This document shows, one piece after another, positions 8,446 to 17,663 of a DNA stretch of 64,000 nt. The number at the start of each line of letters is the position of its first letter. Position 1 is the stretch's first letter. Below the pieces are notes generated by a model that made no database searches, had not been told where the DNA came from, and saw only the letters and a program-made list of their open reading frames with translations. The position numbers and the translations under genes were made by a program. The DNA comes from CAWVSB01 sp046710535 (GTDB taxonomy: Bacteria; Pseudomonadota; Gammaproteobacteria; Pseudomonadales; CAWVSB01): positions 248,001-312,000 of the forward strand of contig JBKEHH010000003.1 in assembly GCA_046710535.1 (NCBI GenBank), read 5' to 3'.

Positions 8446-9320
8446 TAAAACAACTTCTCTTCAATGACATTTAATAAATATTCACCATAACCACTTTTAC
8501 GCAGTGGCTCAGCTAATTCACGCAGTTGCTGCCGATTAATATAACCCATGCGATAGGCTATTTCTTCAGGGCAGGCTATTTTTAGCCCTTGGCGCTGCTC
8601 TATAGTTTGAATAAACTGGCTAGCGGCAAGTAAATTATCATGGGTTCCAGTATCAAGCCACGCCGCACCGCGTCCGAGCAACTCTACTTCAAGTTCTCCG
8701 ATTTCTAAGTATGCTCTATTAACATCGGTAATTTCTAATTCCCCACGCGCCGACGGCTTAATATTTTTCGCGATTTCAACAACGCGGTTATCATAAAAAT
8801 ATAGGCCGGTAACCGCGTAGTTTGATTTTGGCTGTGCCGGCTTTTCTTCGATAGATAGTACTTTGCCGCCTTCACCAAACTCAACTACGCCGTATGCTCT
8901 GGCATCACTAACATGATAGCCAAATACGGTTGCACCCCTGTCCTTAGCTGCCGCCTTTAACAACGACGCTGGGAGACTATGAGAGTAGAAAATATTATCG
9001 CCTAAAACGAGGGCAACGCTGTCATCACCAATAAAGTCTTCGCCCAGAATAAAAGCTTGCGCTAAGCCATCAGGCGAAGGCTGTACTTTATATTCAAGCG
9101 TTATCCCTAGCTCTTTGCCGTCGCCTAATAATTCTTTAAAGGCGGGCAGATCTCGCGGCGTAGAAATAACCAAAATTTCAGTAATACCCGCAAGCATTAG
9201 CGTGCTCAAGGGGTAATAAATCATTGGTTTGTCGTAAATAGGGAGAATCTGTTTACTCACCGACTTAGTTAGCGGATATAAGCGCGTACCAGAACCGCCA
9301 GCTAAAATTATTCCCTTCAT
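8445..9320 (-). CDS. rmlA: Glucose-1-phosphate thymidylyltransferase
   Basis: The 291-residue enzyme makes dTDP-glucose from dTTP and glucose-1-phosphate, entering the rhamnose pathway. The start at 9320 puts MKGIILAGGSGTRLYP at the N-terminus, the nucleotide-binding signature of the family. KQILPIYDKPMIYYPLS, LVLGDNIF and the EITDVN segment follow. An upstream in-frame extension lies inside rmlB and is not conserved. The ATG overlaps the rmlB stop by one base (TAATG). Confidence 0.97.
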   Translation of the reverse strand: MKGIILAGGSGTRLYPLTKSVSKQILPIYDKPMIYYPLSTLMLAGITEILVISTPRDLPAFKELLGDGKELGITLEYKVQPSPDGLAQAFILGEDFIGDDSVALVLGDNIFYSHSLPASLLKAAAKDRGATVFGYHVSDARAYGVVEFGEGGKVLSIEEKPAQPKSNYAVTGLYFYDNRVVEIAKNIKPSARGELEITDVNRAYLEIGELEVELLGRGAAWLDTGTHDNLLAASQFIQTIEQRQGLKIACPEEIAYRMGYINRQQLRELAEPLRKSGYGEYLLNVIEEKLF

Positions 9321-10396
9321 TAATCCAACTCTCCTATTCGCTCTAACTGATAGCTTCCATCCAAAACATTCTGCCACCACTGTTCATTGGCTAAATACCA
9401 TTGTACTGTTTTTCGAATACCCGATTCGAAAGTCTCAACTGGCGCCCAACCAAGCTCTCGCTGCATTTTACTGGCGTCTATTGCATAACGCAGGTCATGT
9501 CCTGGGCGGTCTTTAACGTATTCGATCAAAGCCTCAAACCCGCCCGCCTTGCCACCTTGCAAGGAGTTCCGGTTATTTGCTGCCAGCTCTTCTAAAATTT
9601 GACAGATGGTTTTGACAACCTCTATATTCTGTCGCTCATTATGGCCGCCTATATTGTAGGTTTCGCCAATAGTGCCCTGCTCTAAAACGACGACTAACGC
9701 GCGGGCATGATCTTCAACATAGAGCCAATCTCTGATTTGGTCGCCCTTACCATAAATAGGCAAAGGCTTGCCATGCAGCGCATTGATAATGATATGCGGG
9801 ACTAATTTCTCTGGAAAATGATAAGGACCATAGTTATTTGAGCAGTTAGTCACCAATACCGGCAACCCATAGGTTCGCTGCCACGCTCTCACTAAATGGT
9901 CAGAGCTGGCCTTACTGGCGGAATACGGAGAGCTTGGTGCATAGGGCGTTTGTTCGGTAAACAAACCGTCGTCTTCTAAGTCGCCATACACTTCATCGGT
10001 GGATATGTGATGGAAGCGGAATAACGCTTTACGGTCTTCAGCAAGCGACTCATAGTAAGACCTAGCACACTCCAACAGATTAAAGGTACCAATAATATTG
10101 GTCTCAACGAATTTAGCAGGCCCGTTAATAGAGCGGTCGACATGAGACTCAGCAGCTAAATGCATAATGGCATCCGGCTGATAGCCTGCAAATAACTCGG
10201 TAATTGCTGCCTTGTCGCAAATATCTGCCTTAACAAACTGATAGCGCTCAGATTGGTCAATTGAAGATAGCGATGCGAGGTTTCCCGCATAAGTTAAGTT
10301 ATCAACGTTAACAATTGAATGCTCAGTGTTATCGATAACATGCCTGACAACGGCTGAGCCAATGAATCCTGCCCCTCCTGTCACTAATATTTTCAT
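9320..10396 (-). CDS. rmlB: dTDP-glucose 4,6-dehydratase
   Basis: The 358-residue NAD-dependent enzyme converts dTDP-glucose to the 4-keto-6-deoxy sugar. It has GGAGFIGSAVV at the N-terminus for NAD, HLAAESHVDRSI, the ISTDEVYGDL active-site segment with the Asp-Glu pair, and YSASKASSDH with the catalytic Tyr and Lys. ATG 10396 is chosen because AAGGGA lies just before it; a GTG four codons upstream is less likely. It is the first gene of rmlBACD, with a free 190-base region before hisC for the promoter. Confidence 0.97.
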   Translation of the reverse strand: MKILVTGGAGFIGSAVVRHVIDNTEHSIVNVDNLTYAGNLASLSSIDQSERYQFVKADICDKAAITELFAGYQPDAIMHLAAESHVDRSINGPAKFVETNIIGTFNLLECARSYYESLAEDRKALFRFHHISTDEVYGDLEDDGLFTEQTPYAPSSPYSASKASSDHLVRAWQRTYGLPVLVTNCSNNYGPYHFPEKLVPHIIINALHGKPLPIYGKGDQIRDWLYVEDHARALVVVLEQGTIGETYNIGGHNERQNIEVVKTICQILEELAANNRNSLQGGKAGGFEALIEYVKDRPGHDLRYAIDASKMQRELGWAPVETFESGIRKTVQWYLANEQWWQNVLDGSYQLERIGELD

Positions 10397-10586
10397 AATT
10401 CCCTTCACGCCACTTAATCAGAATCAGAAACTTGCCTCTATCAGCAAATAAACTGCCTATAAACGCTGTGTAGGATAGCGGAATTTGAACGGCAACGGTA
10501 CCGAGATTAGCCGCTAGGCTTAATTATTAGTTACCCCGCGCGTTACTCCTAGCGTAGAATACGGAGCTATTCTCAATGAGGTAAAT

Positions 10587-11639
10587 ATGAGCAAATACTG
10601 GTCCGACAGCATTAAGCAACTTCACCCCTATACTCCTGGAGAGCAAGTCAGTGGCCGTAATATTATTAAGCTCAACACCAATGAAAGCCCATATCCGCCC
10701 TCTCCTGCAGTGGCCGCAGCGCTGGAAAACCTGGATGCGCGAAGCTTAAAACTTTACCCCGACCCCTTAGCCTTGGGCCTTCGCTCATCGCTGGCTGCTA
10801 ATTTTAATGTAACGCCAACTCAGGTATTTGTGGGCAACGGCTCAGACGATGTATTAGCCATGGCTTTTATGGCTTTTTTTCGCGGTAAAACTATTCAATT
10901 CGCTGAGCTAACCTACTCCTTTTATCCTGTTTGGTGTGATTTGTTTAATATTGATTACGTCAACACGCCAATGACTGAAGACTATGGTATTGATACCTCA
11001 GTGCTGGCAATGGAAAACGGCGGCGTCATTATTACTAATCCAAATGCACCCACTGGAAAGTTAACCCCACTAGCCACTATTAGCGACTTAGCTGCTAGAA
11101 GCAGCGGTTCCGTAGTAATTGTTGACGAGGCTTATATAGATTTTGGCGGCGATTCTGCCGTGTCTCTGATTGCTAAACATGACAATATTTTAGTCGCACA
11201 AACCTTCTCAAAGTCACGCTCATTGGCTGGACTAAGACTGGGCTATGCGATTGGCCACCCAGACTTAATTGAGGGTTTAGTGCGAGTTAAGGATTCCTTT
11301 AATTCATACCCCATTGATACTGTTGCCCTTGCCTGCGGCAAAGCCGCCATAGAAGATAAAGAATATTTTGCAGCGACCTGCAATAAGGTTATAGCCTCAA
11401 GAGAAATACTAACAACCGGGCTTGAATTACTTGGTTTTTCGGTGATCCCGTCTAGTGCAAATTTTGTTTTTGCTCAACACCAAAGCAAAGCAGCAAAAGT
11501 TTTGTATCAACAGCTTAAAGATAACGATATTTTGGTGCGCTACTTCGACAAGCCAAAAATAGATAATTTTTTGCGTATTACTGTTGGCACTGATGCTGAA
11601 ATTGGCGTACTACTAAACACCTTAAAAACTATTATTTAA
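10587..11639 (+). CDS. hisC: Histidinol-phosphate aminotransferase
   Basis: The 350-residue class I/II PLP enzyme makes histidinol phosphate from imidazole-acetol phosphate and glutamate. It has KLNTNESPYPPS near residue 28, NPNAPTG (151-157), VIVDEAYIDF with the PLP-contacting Asp180, and TFSKSRSLAGLRLGY with the Schiff-base Lys209. A GAGG ribosome site precedes ATG 10587. No other his genes are nearby; HisC-like enzymes can also work on aromatic amino acids, so the exact substrate is less certain than the family. The end overlaps the convergent LysR gene by eight bases. Confidence 0.9.
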   Translation: MSKYWSDSIKQLHPYTPGEQVSGRNIIKLNTNESPYPPSPAVAAALENLDARSLKLYPDPLALGLRSSLAANFNVTPTQVFVGNGSDDVLAMAFMAFFRGKTIQFAELTYSFYPVWCDLFNIDYVNTPMTEDYGIDTSVLAMENGGVIITNPNAPTGKLTPLATISDLAARSSGSVVIVDEAYIDFGGDSAVSLIAKHDNILVAQTFSKSRSLAGLRLGYAIGHPDLIEGLVRVKDSFNSYPIDTVALACGKAAIEDKEYFAATCNKVIASREILTTGLELLGFSVIPSSANFVFAQHQSKAAKVLYQQLKDNDILVRYFDKPKIDNFLRITVGTDAEIGVLLNTLKTII

Positions 11640-12540
11640 CTGTTGCGATGTCTTTCGCTTCGCCCAACCACTTGGTTAAAAAGTCGATGAACACTTTGGC
11701 CCGCATGGTTAGTCTATCTGCTGGCGCGGTTACTAAATAAGTTATCTCAGGCAAAGGCACCGCCACATTACTTAAGCTAATCAGCGTCCCAGCTTCTAGA
11801 TCTCGTGCGACCTCCAACCGATCAGCCAGCGCTACGCCAAAGCCTTCGCGCGCAGCAGCTAGGGTTTGATAGGCTTCCTGCATATATAAATTAGAACTAC
11901 CACGGTGCTCTTCGATGCCCTGACTAGCAAACCATTCACGCCAAGAATCGTGACGGTCTTGCAGCAGTGCCATTTGTAATAAATCTCGCTCTCCTTTAAT
12001 CGCGGGATAACGTTGTAATAATTTAGGGCTAGCAACCGGAAATTGTTTTTCTCGGTATAATTTACTGCTCGGCCACGCCGGTTCTATCGGCTTGCCGTAG
12101 CATAGGGCCACATCAAAGTCCGAATTGAGTACTTTTTGCTGCGGTGAAATATTACGCAGGCTAATATCAATTTCTGGATAACTATTTGCAAACTCACCAA
12201 CTAATCGCACTAGCCAATTCATTGCAATAGAAGGCGTCGCATCAATAATCAAGCTGCCCGTCATCGAATCAGGATTAAGGAAATAAGTGCTCTCGCTAAT
12301 GCTATCCAAAGCATCTTGCACCGTTTTGAACAACCTTTGTCCGCCAGCAGTTAGCTCAATACGATTATGTACTCGATCAAATAGTAATACGCCAAGTTGC
12401 TGCTCTAACAACTTAACCTGCCTACTGACCGCGCCATGGGTAACACCAAGTTCTTGGGCAGCTCGGCGCATATGTAAATGCCTAGCGACGGCTTCAAAAG
12501 CTCGCATTGCATTTAAGGGTAGCTGCCTACGCTGTAACAT
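11632..12540 (-). CDS. LysR family transcriptional regulator, GcvA-like
   Basis: The 302-residue product begins with the winged helix-turn-helix of LysR proteins (LNAMRAFEAVARHLHMRRAA followed by ELGVTHGAVSRQVKLLEQQLGVLLFDR, residues about 9-58). A substrate-binding domain follows, with the FDVALCYGKP segment seen in GcvA-type members. It lies divergent from the aminotransferase/aldehyde dehydrogenase pair with 246 bases between, so it is probably their regulator; the effector is unknown. Its 3' end overlaps hisC. Confidence 0.88.
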   Translation of the reverse strand: MLQRRQLPLNAMRAFEAVARHLHMRRAAQELGVTHGAVSRQVKLLEQQLGVLLFDRVHNRIELTAGGQRLFKTVQDALDSISESTYFLNPDSMTGSLIIDATPSIAMNWLVRLVGEFANSYPEIDISLRNISPQQKVLNSDFDVALCYGKPIEPAWPSSKLYREKQFPVASPKLLQRYPAIKGERDLLQMALLQDRHDSWREWFASQGIEEHRGSSNLYMQEAYQTLAAAREGFGVALADRLEVARDLEAGTLISLSNVAVPLPEITYLVTAPADRLTMRAKVFIDFLTKWLGEAKDIATVK

Positions 12541-12786
12541 GTTTTCTCTGGTTAAATTAACTGGCCAATACGGTCTAAATATATCGATTGCGGTGACTTA
12601 ATCAACCATTAAACTGCTATTTCACTAAATAGTGGAGCACTGAGGAGCTACCGTGACACTGGAGATGACTCACGGTAGAACCAGTAGCAAATTACGCCGC
12701 AGAAGAAGCACGCTTTAGACGATTACACCGATATTAAATATATATGCATAGACGGCATGACCAGTGAAACGCCAGCGGAGAAAACC

Positions 12787-14133
12787 ATGAGTTCAATTAT
12801 CTATCCAACCACTAACTTAAAAGCGACCGAGCAACTATGTATCGAGCGCGGCGACGGCGTTTATATTTATGACAGCAAAGGTAAGCAATATCTAGAAGGC
12901 ATAGCAGGACTTTGGTGCACTGCTTTAGGCTATGGTAATGAAGAGTTGATAGAAGCTGCAACCGAGCAAATGCGGACCCTATCTTTTAGCCATATGTTTG
13001 GCGGCAAAACTCATCAAGTCGGCATCGACTTAGCGGACAAAATCGCTAGTATTGTGCCAGTAGAAAACGCTAGAGTATTTTTTGGCAACTCTGGCTCAGA
13101 TGCCAACGACACACTCGTTAAAATGATTAACTATTCAGCCGAAACAAGCGGCAATGCAAAGCGGCGCAAAATCATTGCTCGCGACCGCGCTTATCACGGT
13201 GTTACAGTTGCCTCAGCATCGTTAACTGGCTTAGCTGCAACTCAAGCTCACTTTCAATTGCCCATAGATGCCCTCGGCATATTGCGCACCGACGCACCGC
13301 ATTTTTATCATCAAGGCTTAGCCGGCGAGACTGAAGATCAATTTGCCGATCGCCTGGCTGAAAATCTAGAACAGCTAATTATCAATAACGACCCTGAAAC
13401 TATTGCCGCTATGATCGCCGAGCCAATCAATGGTGCTGGCGGTGTTATCGTGCCACCAGAAAACTACTTTGCCAAAATTCAGACTGTGCTAGATAAATAT
13501 GGCATCACCATGTGGGCTGATGAAGTGATCACCGGCTTTGGCCGCACCGGCTGTGATTTTGGCTCCACCACCGTTGGCATGAAGCCGAAAATGATGACTC
13601 TAGCCAAGGCTTTATCTTCAGCCTATATGCCGATAAGCGCCGCTATTATTTCAGAAGAGATGTACCAAACCCTGGTAGAGCCCAGCGCTAAAATTGGCGC
13701 ATTTGGCCACGGCTATACTTATAGCGGCCATCCAGTAGCTGCCGCTGTGGCACTTAAAACCATCGAGATTTACGAGCGCGATAACATCTATCAGCGGGCG
13801 GCAAAAACTGGTGAGTATTTGCTAACCAAACTTCATGCGCTCGGCGATCATCCACTGGTTGGAGAAGTCCGCGGCAAAGGTTTATTAGCGGCTATTGAAC
13901 TTATGGCCAACAAAGAGACCAAACAATCATTCAATGATGGTACCGTGGGCAGCTATGCTAATTTGCGCTGCCAGGAAAACGGCTTGATTTGTCGAGCAGT
14001 TGCAGGCAACACCCTAGCCTTTTGCCCGCCGCTAATCATTACCATGGAACAAATTGATGAGTTAATTGAAAAACTCACGCTGTCGTTAAACGAAACTTTA
14101 GCTTATGCACAAAAAGAGCGTTTAATGACTTAA
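12787..14133 (+). CDS. Class III omega-aminotransferase
   Basis: The product has about 448 residues and is a PLP-dependent fold I aminotransferase of the class III group. RGDGVYIYDSKGKQYLEGIAG, GLWCTALGY, FFGNSGSDAND (phosphate clamp), MWADEVITGFGRTG with the PLP-binding Asp, and the Lys in TLAKALSSAYMPI are present. It resembles polyamine, beta-alanine and taurine aminotransferases, so it probably moves an amino group from an omega-amine to pyruvate or another keto acid. ATG 12787 has GGAG six bases upstream; an ATG at 12757 has no ribosome site. The aldehyde dehydrogenase downstream could oxidise the aldehyde product. Confidence 0.85.
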   Translation: MSSIIYPTTNLKATEQLCIERGDGVYIYDSKGKQYLEGIAGLWCTALGYGNEELIEAATEQMRTLSFSHMFGGKTHQVGIDLADKIASIVPVENARVFFGNSGSDANDTLVKMINYSAETSGNAKRRKIIARDRAYHGVTVASASLTGLAATQAHFQLPIDALGILRTDAPHFYHQGLAGETEDQFADRLAENLEQLIINNDPETIAAMIAEPINGAGGVIVPPENYFAKIQTVLDKYGITMWADEVITGFGRTGCDFGSTTVGMKPKMMTLAKALSSAYMPISAAIISEEMYQTLVEPSAKIGAFGHGYTYSGHPVAAAVALKTIEIYERDNIYQRAAKTGEYLLTKLHALGDHPLVGEVRGKGLLAAIELMANKETKQSFNDGTVGSYANLRCQENGLICRAVAGNTLAFCPPLIITMEQIDELIEKLTLSLNETLAYAQKERLMT

Positions 14134-14229
14134 CCAATGCTTAAGAAATTAAGCTACAACAAACCACCAAAGTTGCGCTAAGCTGTCCGGCTAAGCCAAA
14201 CAACCAGACACTGATTAATGGAGATAGTT

Positions 14230-15648
14230 ATGCAAGCGTACACACAGTTTTATATCGACGGAAAATGGGTAGACCCGGTCAGCTCTACTCCTTGTGAAGT
14301 TGTTAACCCAGCAACAGAAGAAGCTTATGCGACAATTCCATTGGGCTCGCCAGCCGATGTAGACGTAGCCGTTGCTGCGGCAAAGAAAGCGTTTGAAAGT
14401 TTTTCACAGACTAGCCGTGAAGAACGTATCGCTTTGCTTGAAAAAGTCATTGCTGAGTATGCCAATCGCATGGACGATATGGCCGTTGCCATCATGCAGG
14501 AAATGGGCGCGCCAATTAACTTGGCTAAAACGGCACAGGCACCATCAGGCATTGGTCACTTAATGACTGCGCTTGAAGTATTAAAAGAATATAAATTTGA
14601 ATCAGAGCTAGGCGTCGCACAAATCTATAAAGAGCCAATTGGTGTTTGTGGTCTTATTACTCCCTGGAATTGGCCGATCAACCAAGTGGCTTGCAAAGTT
14701 GCGCCAGCGCTTGCTACTGGCTGCACAATGGTATTAAAACCATCAGAAGTAGCACCAATTTCATCAATTATTTGGGCTGAAATTATGGACGCTGCTGGCG
14801 TACCTGCTGGTGTCTTCAACCTCATCATGGGTGAAGGCCCGACGGTTGGTGAAGCCATGTCTGCTCATCCTGATATCGACATGATGTCATTCACTGGCTC
14901 TACTAGAGGCGGCATTGCAGTTGCTAAAGGCGCTGCCGATACAGTTAAGCGTGTTTCGCAAGAATTAGGCGGTAAGTCTGCCAATATCATCTTAGATGAT
15001 GCGGATTTAGAAAAAGCTGTTGGTAACGGTGTTGCTCATTGCATGATGAACACTGGCCAATCGTGTAACGCGCCAACGCGTATGTTAGTGCCGCGCGCGC
15101 AACACGACAGAGCGGTAGAAATAGCGGTTGCCGCTGCCAACAGCATTGTTATTGGCGACCCAACCAGCACTGATACAGTGATGGGGCCAGTGGTTAATGC
15201 CGCGCAATTTTCAAAAATTCAGGGTTTAATTCAAACCGCTATTGATGAAGGCACAACCCTTGCCTGCGGCGGAGCTGGTAGACCTGACGGCATTAGTACC
15301 GGCTTCTATGTTAAGCCAACCATATTCGCTAACGTCACCAATGACATGACTATTGCCCGCGAGGAAGTGTTTGGTCCAGTATTGGCGATATTACCTTATG
15401 ACAGCGACGATGAAGCAGTGAAAATTGCTAATGACACGGTATATGGCTTAGCCGGCTATGTTTCTGGTAGTACCGAAAGAGCGCAAGGTGTTGCTAAGAA
15501 AATACGTGCTGGCATGGTACAAATCAATAGCGCTAGCTTCCCAGGCGAAGCTCCATTTGGTGGTTACAAGCAATCAGGTAATGGCCGCGAATGGGGCGAA
15601 CATGGCTTTGAAGAGTTTTTAGAAACTAAAGCAATCGCTGGCAGTTAA
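14230..15648 (+). CDS. NAD(P)-dependent aldehyde dehydrogenase
   Basis: The product has 472 residues and belongs to the classic aldehyde dehydrogenase superfamily. Cofactor contacts are in TPWNWPINQVACKVAPALA and FTGSTRGG. The catalytic Glu is in QELGGKSANI and the catalytic Cys in NTGQSCNAPTR. EEVFGPVLAILPY follows near the C-terminus. It starts at ATG 14230, with GGAG upstream; an ATG at 14218 is less likely. Encoded 96 bases after the class III aminotransferase on the same strand, it probably completes amine breakdown by oxidising the aldehyde to an acid. The substrate cannot be read from the sequence. Confidence 0.9.
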   Translation: MQAYTQFYIDGKWVDPVSSTPCEVVNPATEEAYATIPLGSPADVDVAVAAAKKAFESFSQTSREERIALLEKVIAEYANRMDDMAVAIMQEMGAPINLAKTAQAPSGIGHLMTALEVLKEYKFESELGVAQIYKEPIGVCGLITPWNWPINQVACKVAPALATGCTMVLKPSEVAPISSIIWAEIMDAAGVPAGVFNLIMGEGPTVGEAMSAHPDIDMMSFTGSTRGGIAVAKGAADTVKRVSQELGGKSANIILDDADLEKAVGNGVAHCMMNTGQSCNAPTRMLVPRAQHDRAVEIAVAAANSIVIGDPTSTDTVMGPVVNAAQFSKIQGLIQTAIDEGTTLACGGAGRPDGISTGFYVKPTIFANVTNDMTIAREEVFGPVLAILPYDSDDEAVKIANDTVYGLAGYVSGSTERAQGVAKKIRAGMVQINSASFPGEAPFGGYKQSGNGREWGEHGFEEFLETKAIAGS

Positions 15649-15857
15649 TTTGCCGGCTGCTGATTGGCTGGGGCACCATAAATCTGATGGTACGCCAGCC
15701 AAAATATAGCACTGCGAGGTACTTCGTGGCGCATATTATGAACTTCAGTGGTAACTTCCGCCACCGTGGTAAATCGTCCAGAGCCCCATACCTGCTGAAT
15801 TTGCTTGCTGATTTCTAAGCCTTTTAATTCCGCGTCGTCATAACGATGCAAGCGCAT
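15645..15857 (-). CDS. Small hypothetical protein, 70 residues
   Basis: The product is small and mixed-charge (MRLHRYDDAELKGLEISKQI at the start), with a central amphipathic part and two Trp. I do not recognise the family. The gene starts four bases after the stop of the 55-residue gene upstream on the same strand, which supports a two-gene operon, and its end overlaps the convergent aldehyde dehydrogenase gene by four bases. No signal peptide or membrane segment is seen, so it is probably cytosolic. Confidence 0.55.
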   Translation of the reverse strand: MRLHRYDDAELKGLEISKQIQQVWGSGRFTTVAEVTTEVHNMRHEVPRSAIFWLAYHQIYGAPANQQPAN

Positions 15858-15861
15858 AAAG

Positions 15862-16029
15862 TTACTCGCCTTGCTCGGTCTGTTCGCGTCTATCTGCCCC
15901 AGAGCGACGCTCTAACTCTAATGGCAGATCAACGTCGAATACTCTTCTATCACTGCTCTCGCCGCGCTCTTCTAGCACCGCTTCTACTTTGTCTATCATA
16001 GTTGGGCTAACTTTCTTTTCATTCGTCAT
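15862..16029 (-). CDS. Small hypothetical charged protein, 55 residues
   Basis: ATG 16029 has a strong ribosome site: GGAG seven bases upstream on the minus strand. The product begins MTNEKKVSPTMIDKVEAVLE, has a Glu/Arg-rich centre, and ends with a RRSGADRREQ segment. Such ERRSGxDRR-like tails occur in small gammaproteobacterial proteins of unknown role. The 70-residue gene follows after four bases. It is soluble and highly charged; no function can be given. Confidence 0.6.
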   Translation of the reverse strand: MTNEKKVSPTMIDKVEAVLEERGESSDRRVFDVDLPLELERRSGADRREQTEQGE

Positions 16030-16202
16030 AGCAATCTCCTTTACGCTAAATTCCTATTCATAAGCTCAATCTTAGTTAACGACAATATCCTAATCTACGC
16101 CAAGCTCGCATATAACTGCAACCTTAAATCACTTAATTTAATCCCAAAAATTCAATTCTCTTTGAGCTAAGTAACAATCAGCTTTAATACAGGCATAAAA
16201 AA

Positions 16203-16220
16203 GCCAGAGCATGCTCTGGC
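16203..16220 (-). terminator. Rho-independent terminator of dsbA
   Basis: An 18-base perfect palindrome, GCCAGAGCATGCTCTGGC, is followed on the minus strand by a run of T. It lies 21 bases after the dsbA stop. Confidence 0.85.
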
Positions 16221-16240
16221 ATTGTTAACTGTGCTAACAA

Positions 16241-16879
16241 TTACTTATTGTTGCGCTCAAGCTCTATCAAATAATCGGCAACCGCCAACATTCCAGCGTC
16301 GCCAGCCATGCTGCCGCTAATTCGATATTTACCATTAACCATAAGCTCTGGAGTGCCTTGCAAGCCAGCGCCTTTAGCCCGCGCTGTGGCTTGACGAATT
16401 TGGCTACTAACCCCAAAAGAATTATATACTTTGCTAAACTGCTCTTTATCAACGCCGTATTTAGCGAAAAAGTCAGCTAGCGCTGCTTCACTGGATAAAG
16501 GATTACGTTCATTGTTCATGGCCGAAAAAATAGCGCCATGCATAGTTTCACTAACACCCAATACTTGTGCTGCATAAAAAGCTCGAGCATGTGCTTCCAT
16601 CGGATTTGGCCGCCAAATTGCCGGCGAACCTTCAACTACAACATCGTCAGGCAAAGTTTTTTTCCACTGCTCCAGCTCTGGTTCAAAGTTATAACAATGA
16701 ACGCAGCCGTACCAAAAAAACTCTATCACCTCTATTTTACCGGGGTGGCGTGATGGCACAGGTTTAGTAATACGTTCAAAATGTGTACCTTCAACAAACT
16801 TAGCATTGTCTTCCGCAGCGCACGCTGCCAACGGAAATATTAAACATGTAACCAATATTGCTAAACTTTTTTTAAACAT
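16241..16879 (-). CDS. dsbA: Thiol:disulfide interchange protein DsbA
   Basis: The 212-residue periplasmic oxidase introduces disulfide bonds in exported proteins. It has a Sec signal peptide (about 1-22), then the thioredoxin-type active site in FFWYGCVHCYNFE (Cys59 and Cys62) and the cis-proline loop QGTPELMVNG, with the helical insert between. The dipeptide between the cysteines is Val-His rather than the common Pro-His. ATG 16879 is preferred over a TTG four codons upstream because GGAG lies between them. It is followed by a strong terminator and precedes cytochrome c4, as in Pseudomonas. Confidence 0.93.
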   Translation of the reverse strand: MFKKSLAILVTCLIFPLAACAAEDNAKFVEGTHFERITKPVPSRHPGKIEVIEFFWYGCVHCYNFEPELEQWKKTLPDDVVVEGSPAIWRPNPMEAHARAFYAAQVLGVSETMHGAIFSAMNNERNPLSSEAALADFFAKYGVDKEQFSKVYNSFGVSSQIRQATARAKGAGLQGTPELMVNGKYRISGSMAGDAGMLAVADYLIELERNNK

Positions 16880-16970
16880 TCTTATCTCCAATTATTTAAT
16901 TGTCACGTGACTGCTAAAGACTACTTTAGCATATTATTGTTCAGTGTTTGAAAGCTCATACACCAATAAA

Positions 16971-16994
16971 AAAGGCGGCCTAAGCCACCTTTTC
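16971..16994 (-). terminator. Rho-independent terminator of cytochrome c4
   Basis: On the minus strand AAAAGGTGGC pairs with GCCGCCTTTT (one G-T pair) around a short loop and continues into T residues. It lies 17 bases after the cytochrome stop. Confidence 0.8.
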
Positions 16995-17010
16995 TAACTA
17001 CCTCTATAAC

Positions 17011-17634
17011 TTAGTGCAGGCCTTGAATGTAACTTGCAACCGCTCTCATTTCTAAATCGCTCATACGACTAACAATGTCTCGCATAATACGCGTTTCACC
17101 ATCATTAGCGCGGCCTTTCTCAGGCTCTTCAGCACCAGTACGAAATGCTTTTAACTGCGCTTCGATGTACTCGGCATGCTGACCACCCAATTTTGGGAAG
17201 CCCGCGGGAGCATTACCTGCGCCGGTCGGCGAGTGGCAAGCGGTACAAGCAGCAATACCAATTTCGCTGTTACCAGCGCGATAAATACGCTCGCCAAGTT
17301 CAACTAGGTCTGCTTTCGCTTGGCCAATAGTACCCGTTTGCGAAGCATAATAAGCAGCGATGTCAGCTATATCTTGCTGCGACATATTATCTAATACCCC
17401 AGCCATTGTTAGCACAACACGTCGCCCTTCATGGATGTCATTCATTTGCTTGATCAAGTATTTCTCGCCTTGACCGGCCAACTTAGGAAAAGAAGGCACC
17501 GCACTATTACCATCAGCTCCATGACAAGCACCACACATCATCGCTTTATCTTTGCCTGCGCTAGCGTCTCCTTCAGCTTGTACAGACCCAGCCAAGCTTA
17601 GCGCCGTTAATGTTACTAATAATATGCTTTTCAT
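17011..17634 (-). CDS. Cytochrome c4, diheme
   Basis: The 207-residue periplasmic cytochrome has a signal peptide (1-20) and two similar cytochrome c domains. The heme sites are CGACH (34-38) in the first and CTACH in the second, each followed by the FPKLAGQ/FPKLGGQ segment typical of c4, and each domain has its Met ligand further on (MAGVLDNMS and MRDIVSRMSD). It probably passes electrons to the terminal oxidase encoded further along the window. Order and strand (dsbA, c4, c5, engB) match Pseudomonas. Confidence 0.93.
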   Translation of the reverse strand: MKSILLVTLTALSLAGSVQAEGDASAGKDKAMMCGACHGADGNSAVPSFPKLAGQGEKYLIKQMNDIHEGRRVVLTMAGVLDNMSQQDIADIAAYYASQTGTIGQAKADLVELGERIYRAGNSEIGIAACTACHSPTGAGNAPAGFPKLGGQHAEYIEAQLKAFRTGAEEPEKGRANDGETRIMRDIVSRMSDLEMRAVASYIQGLH

Positions 17635-17663
17635 CGATGCTCTCTACTAATTAAAAATAAAAA

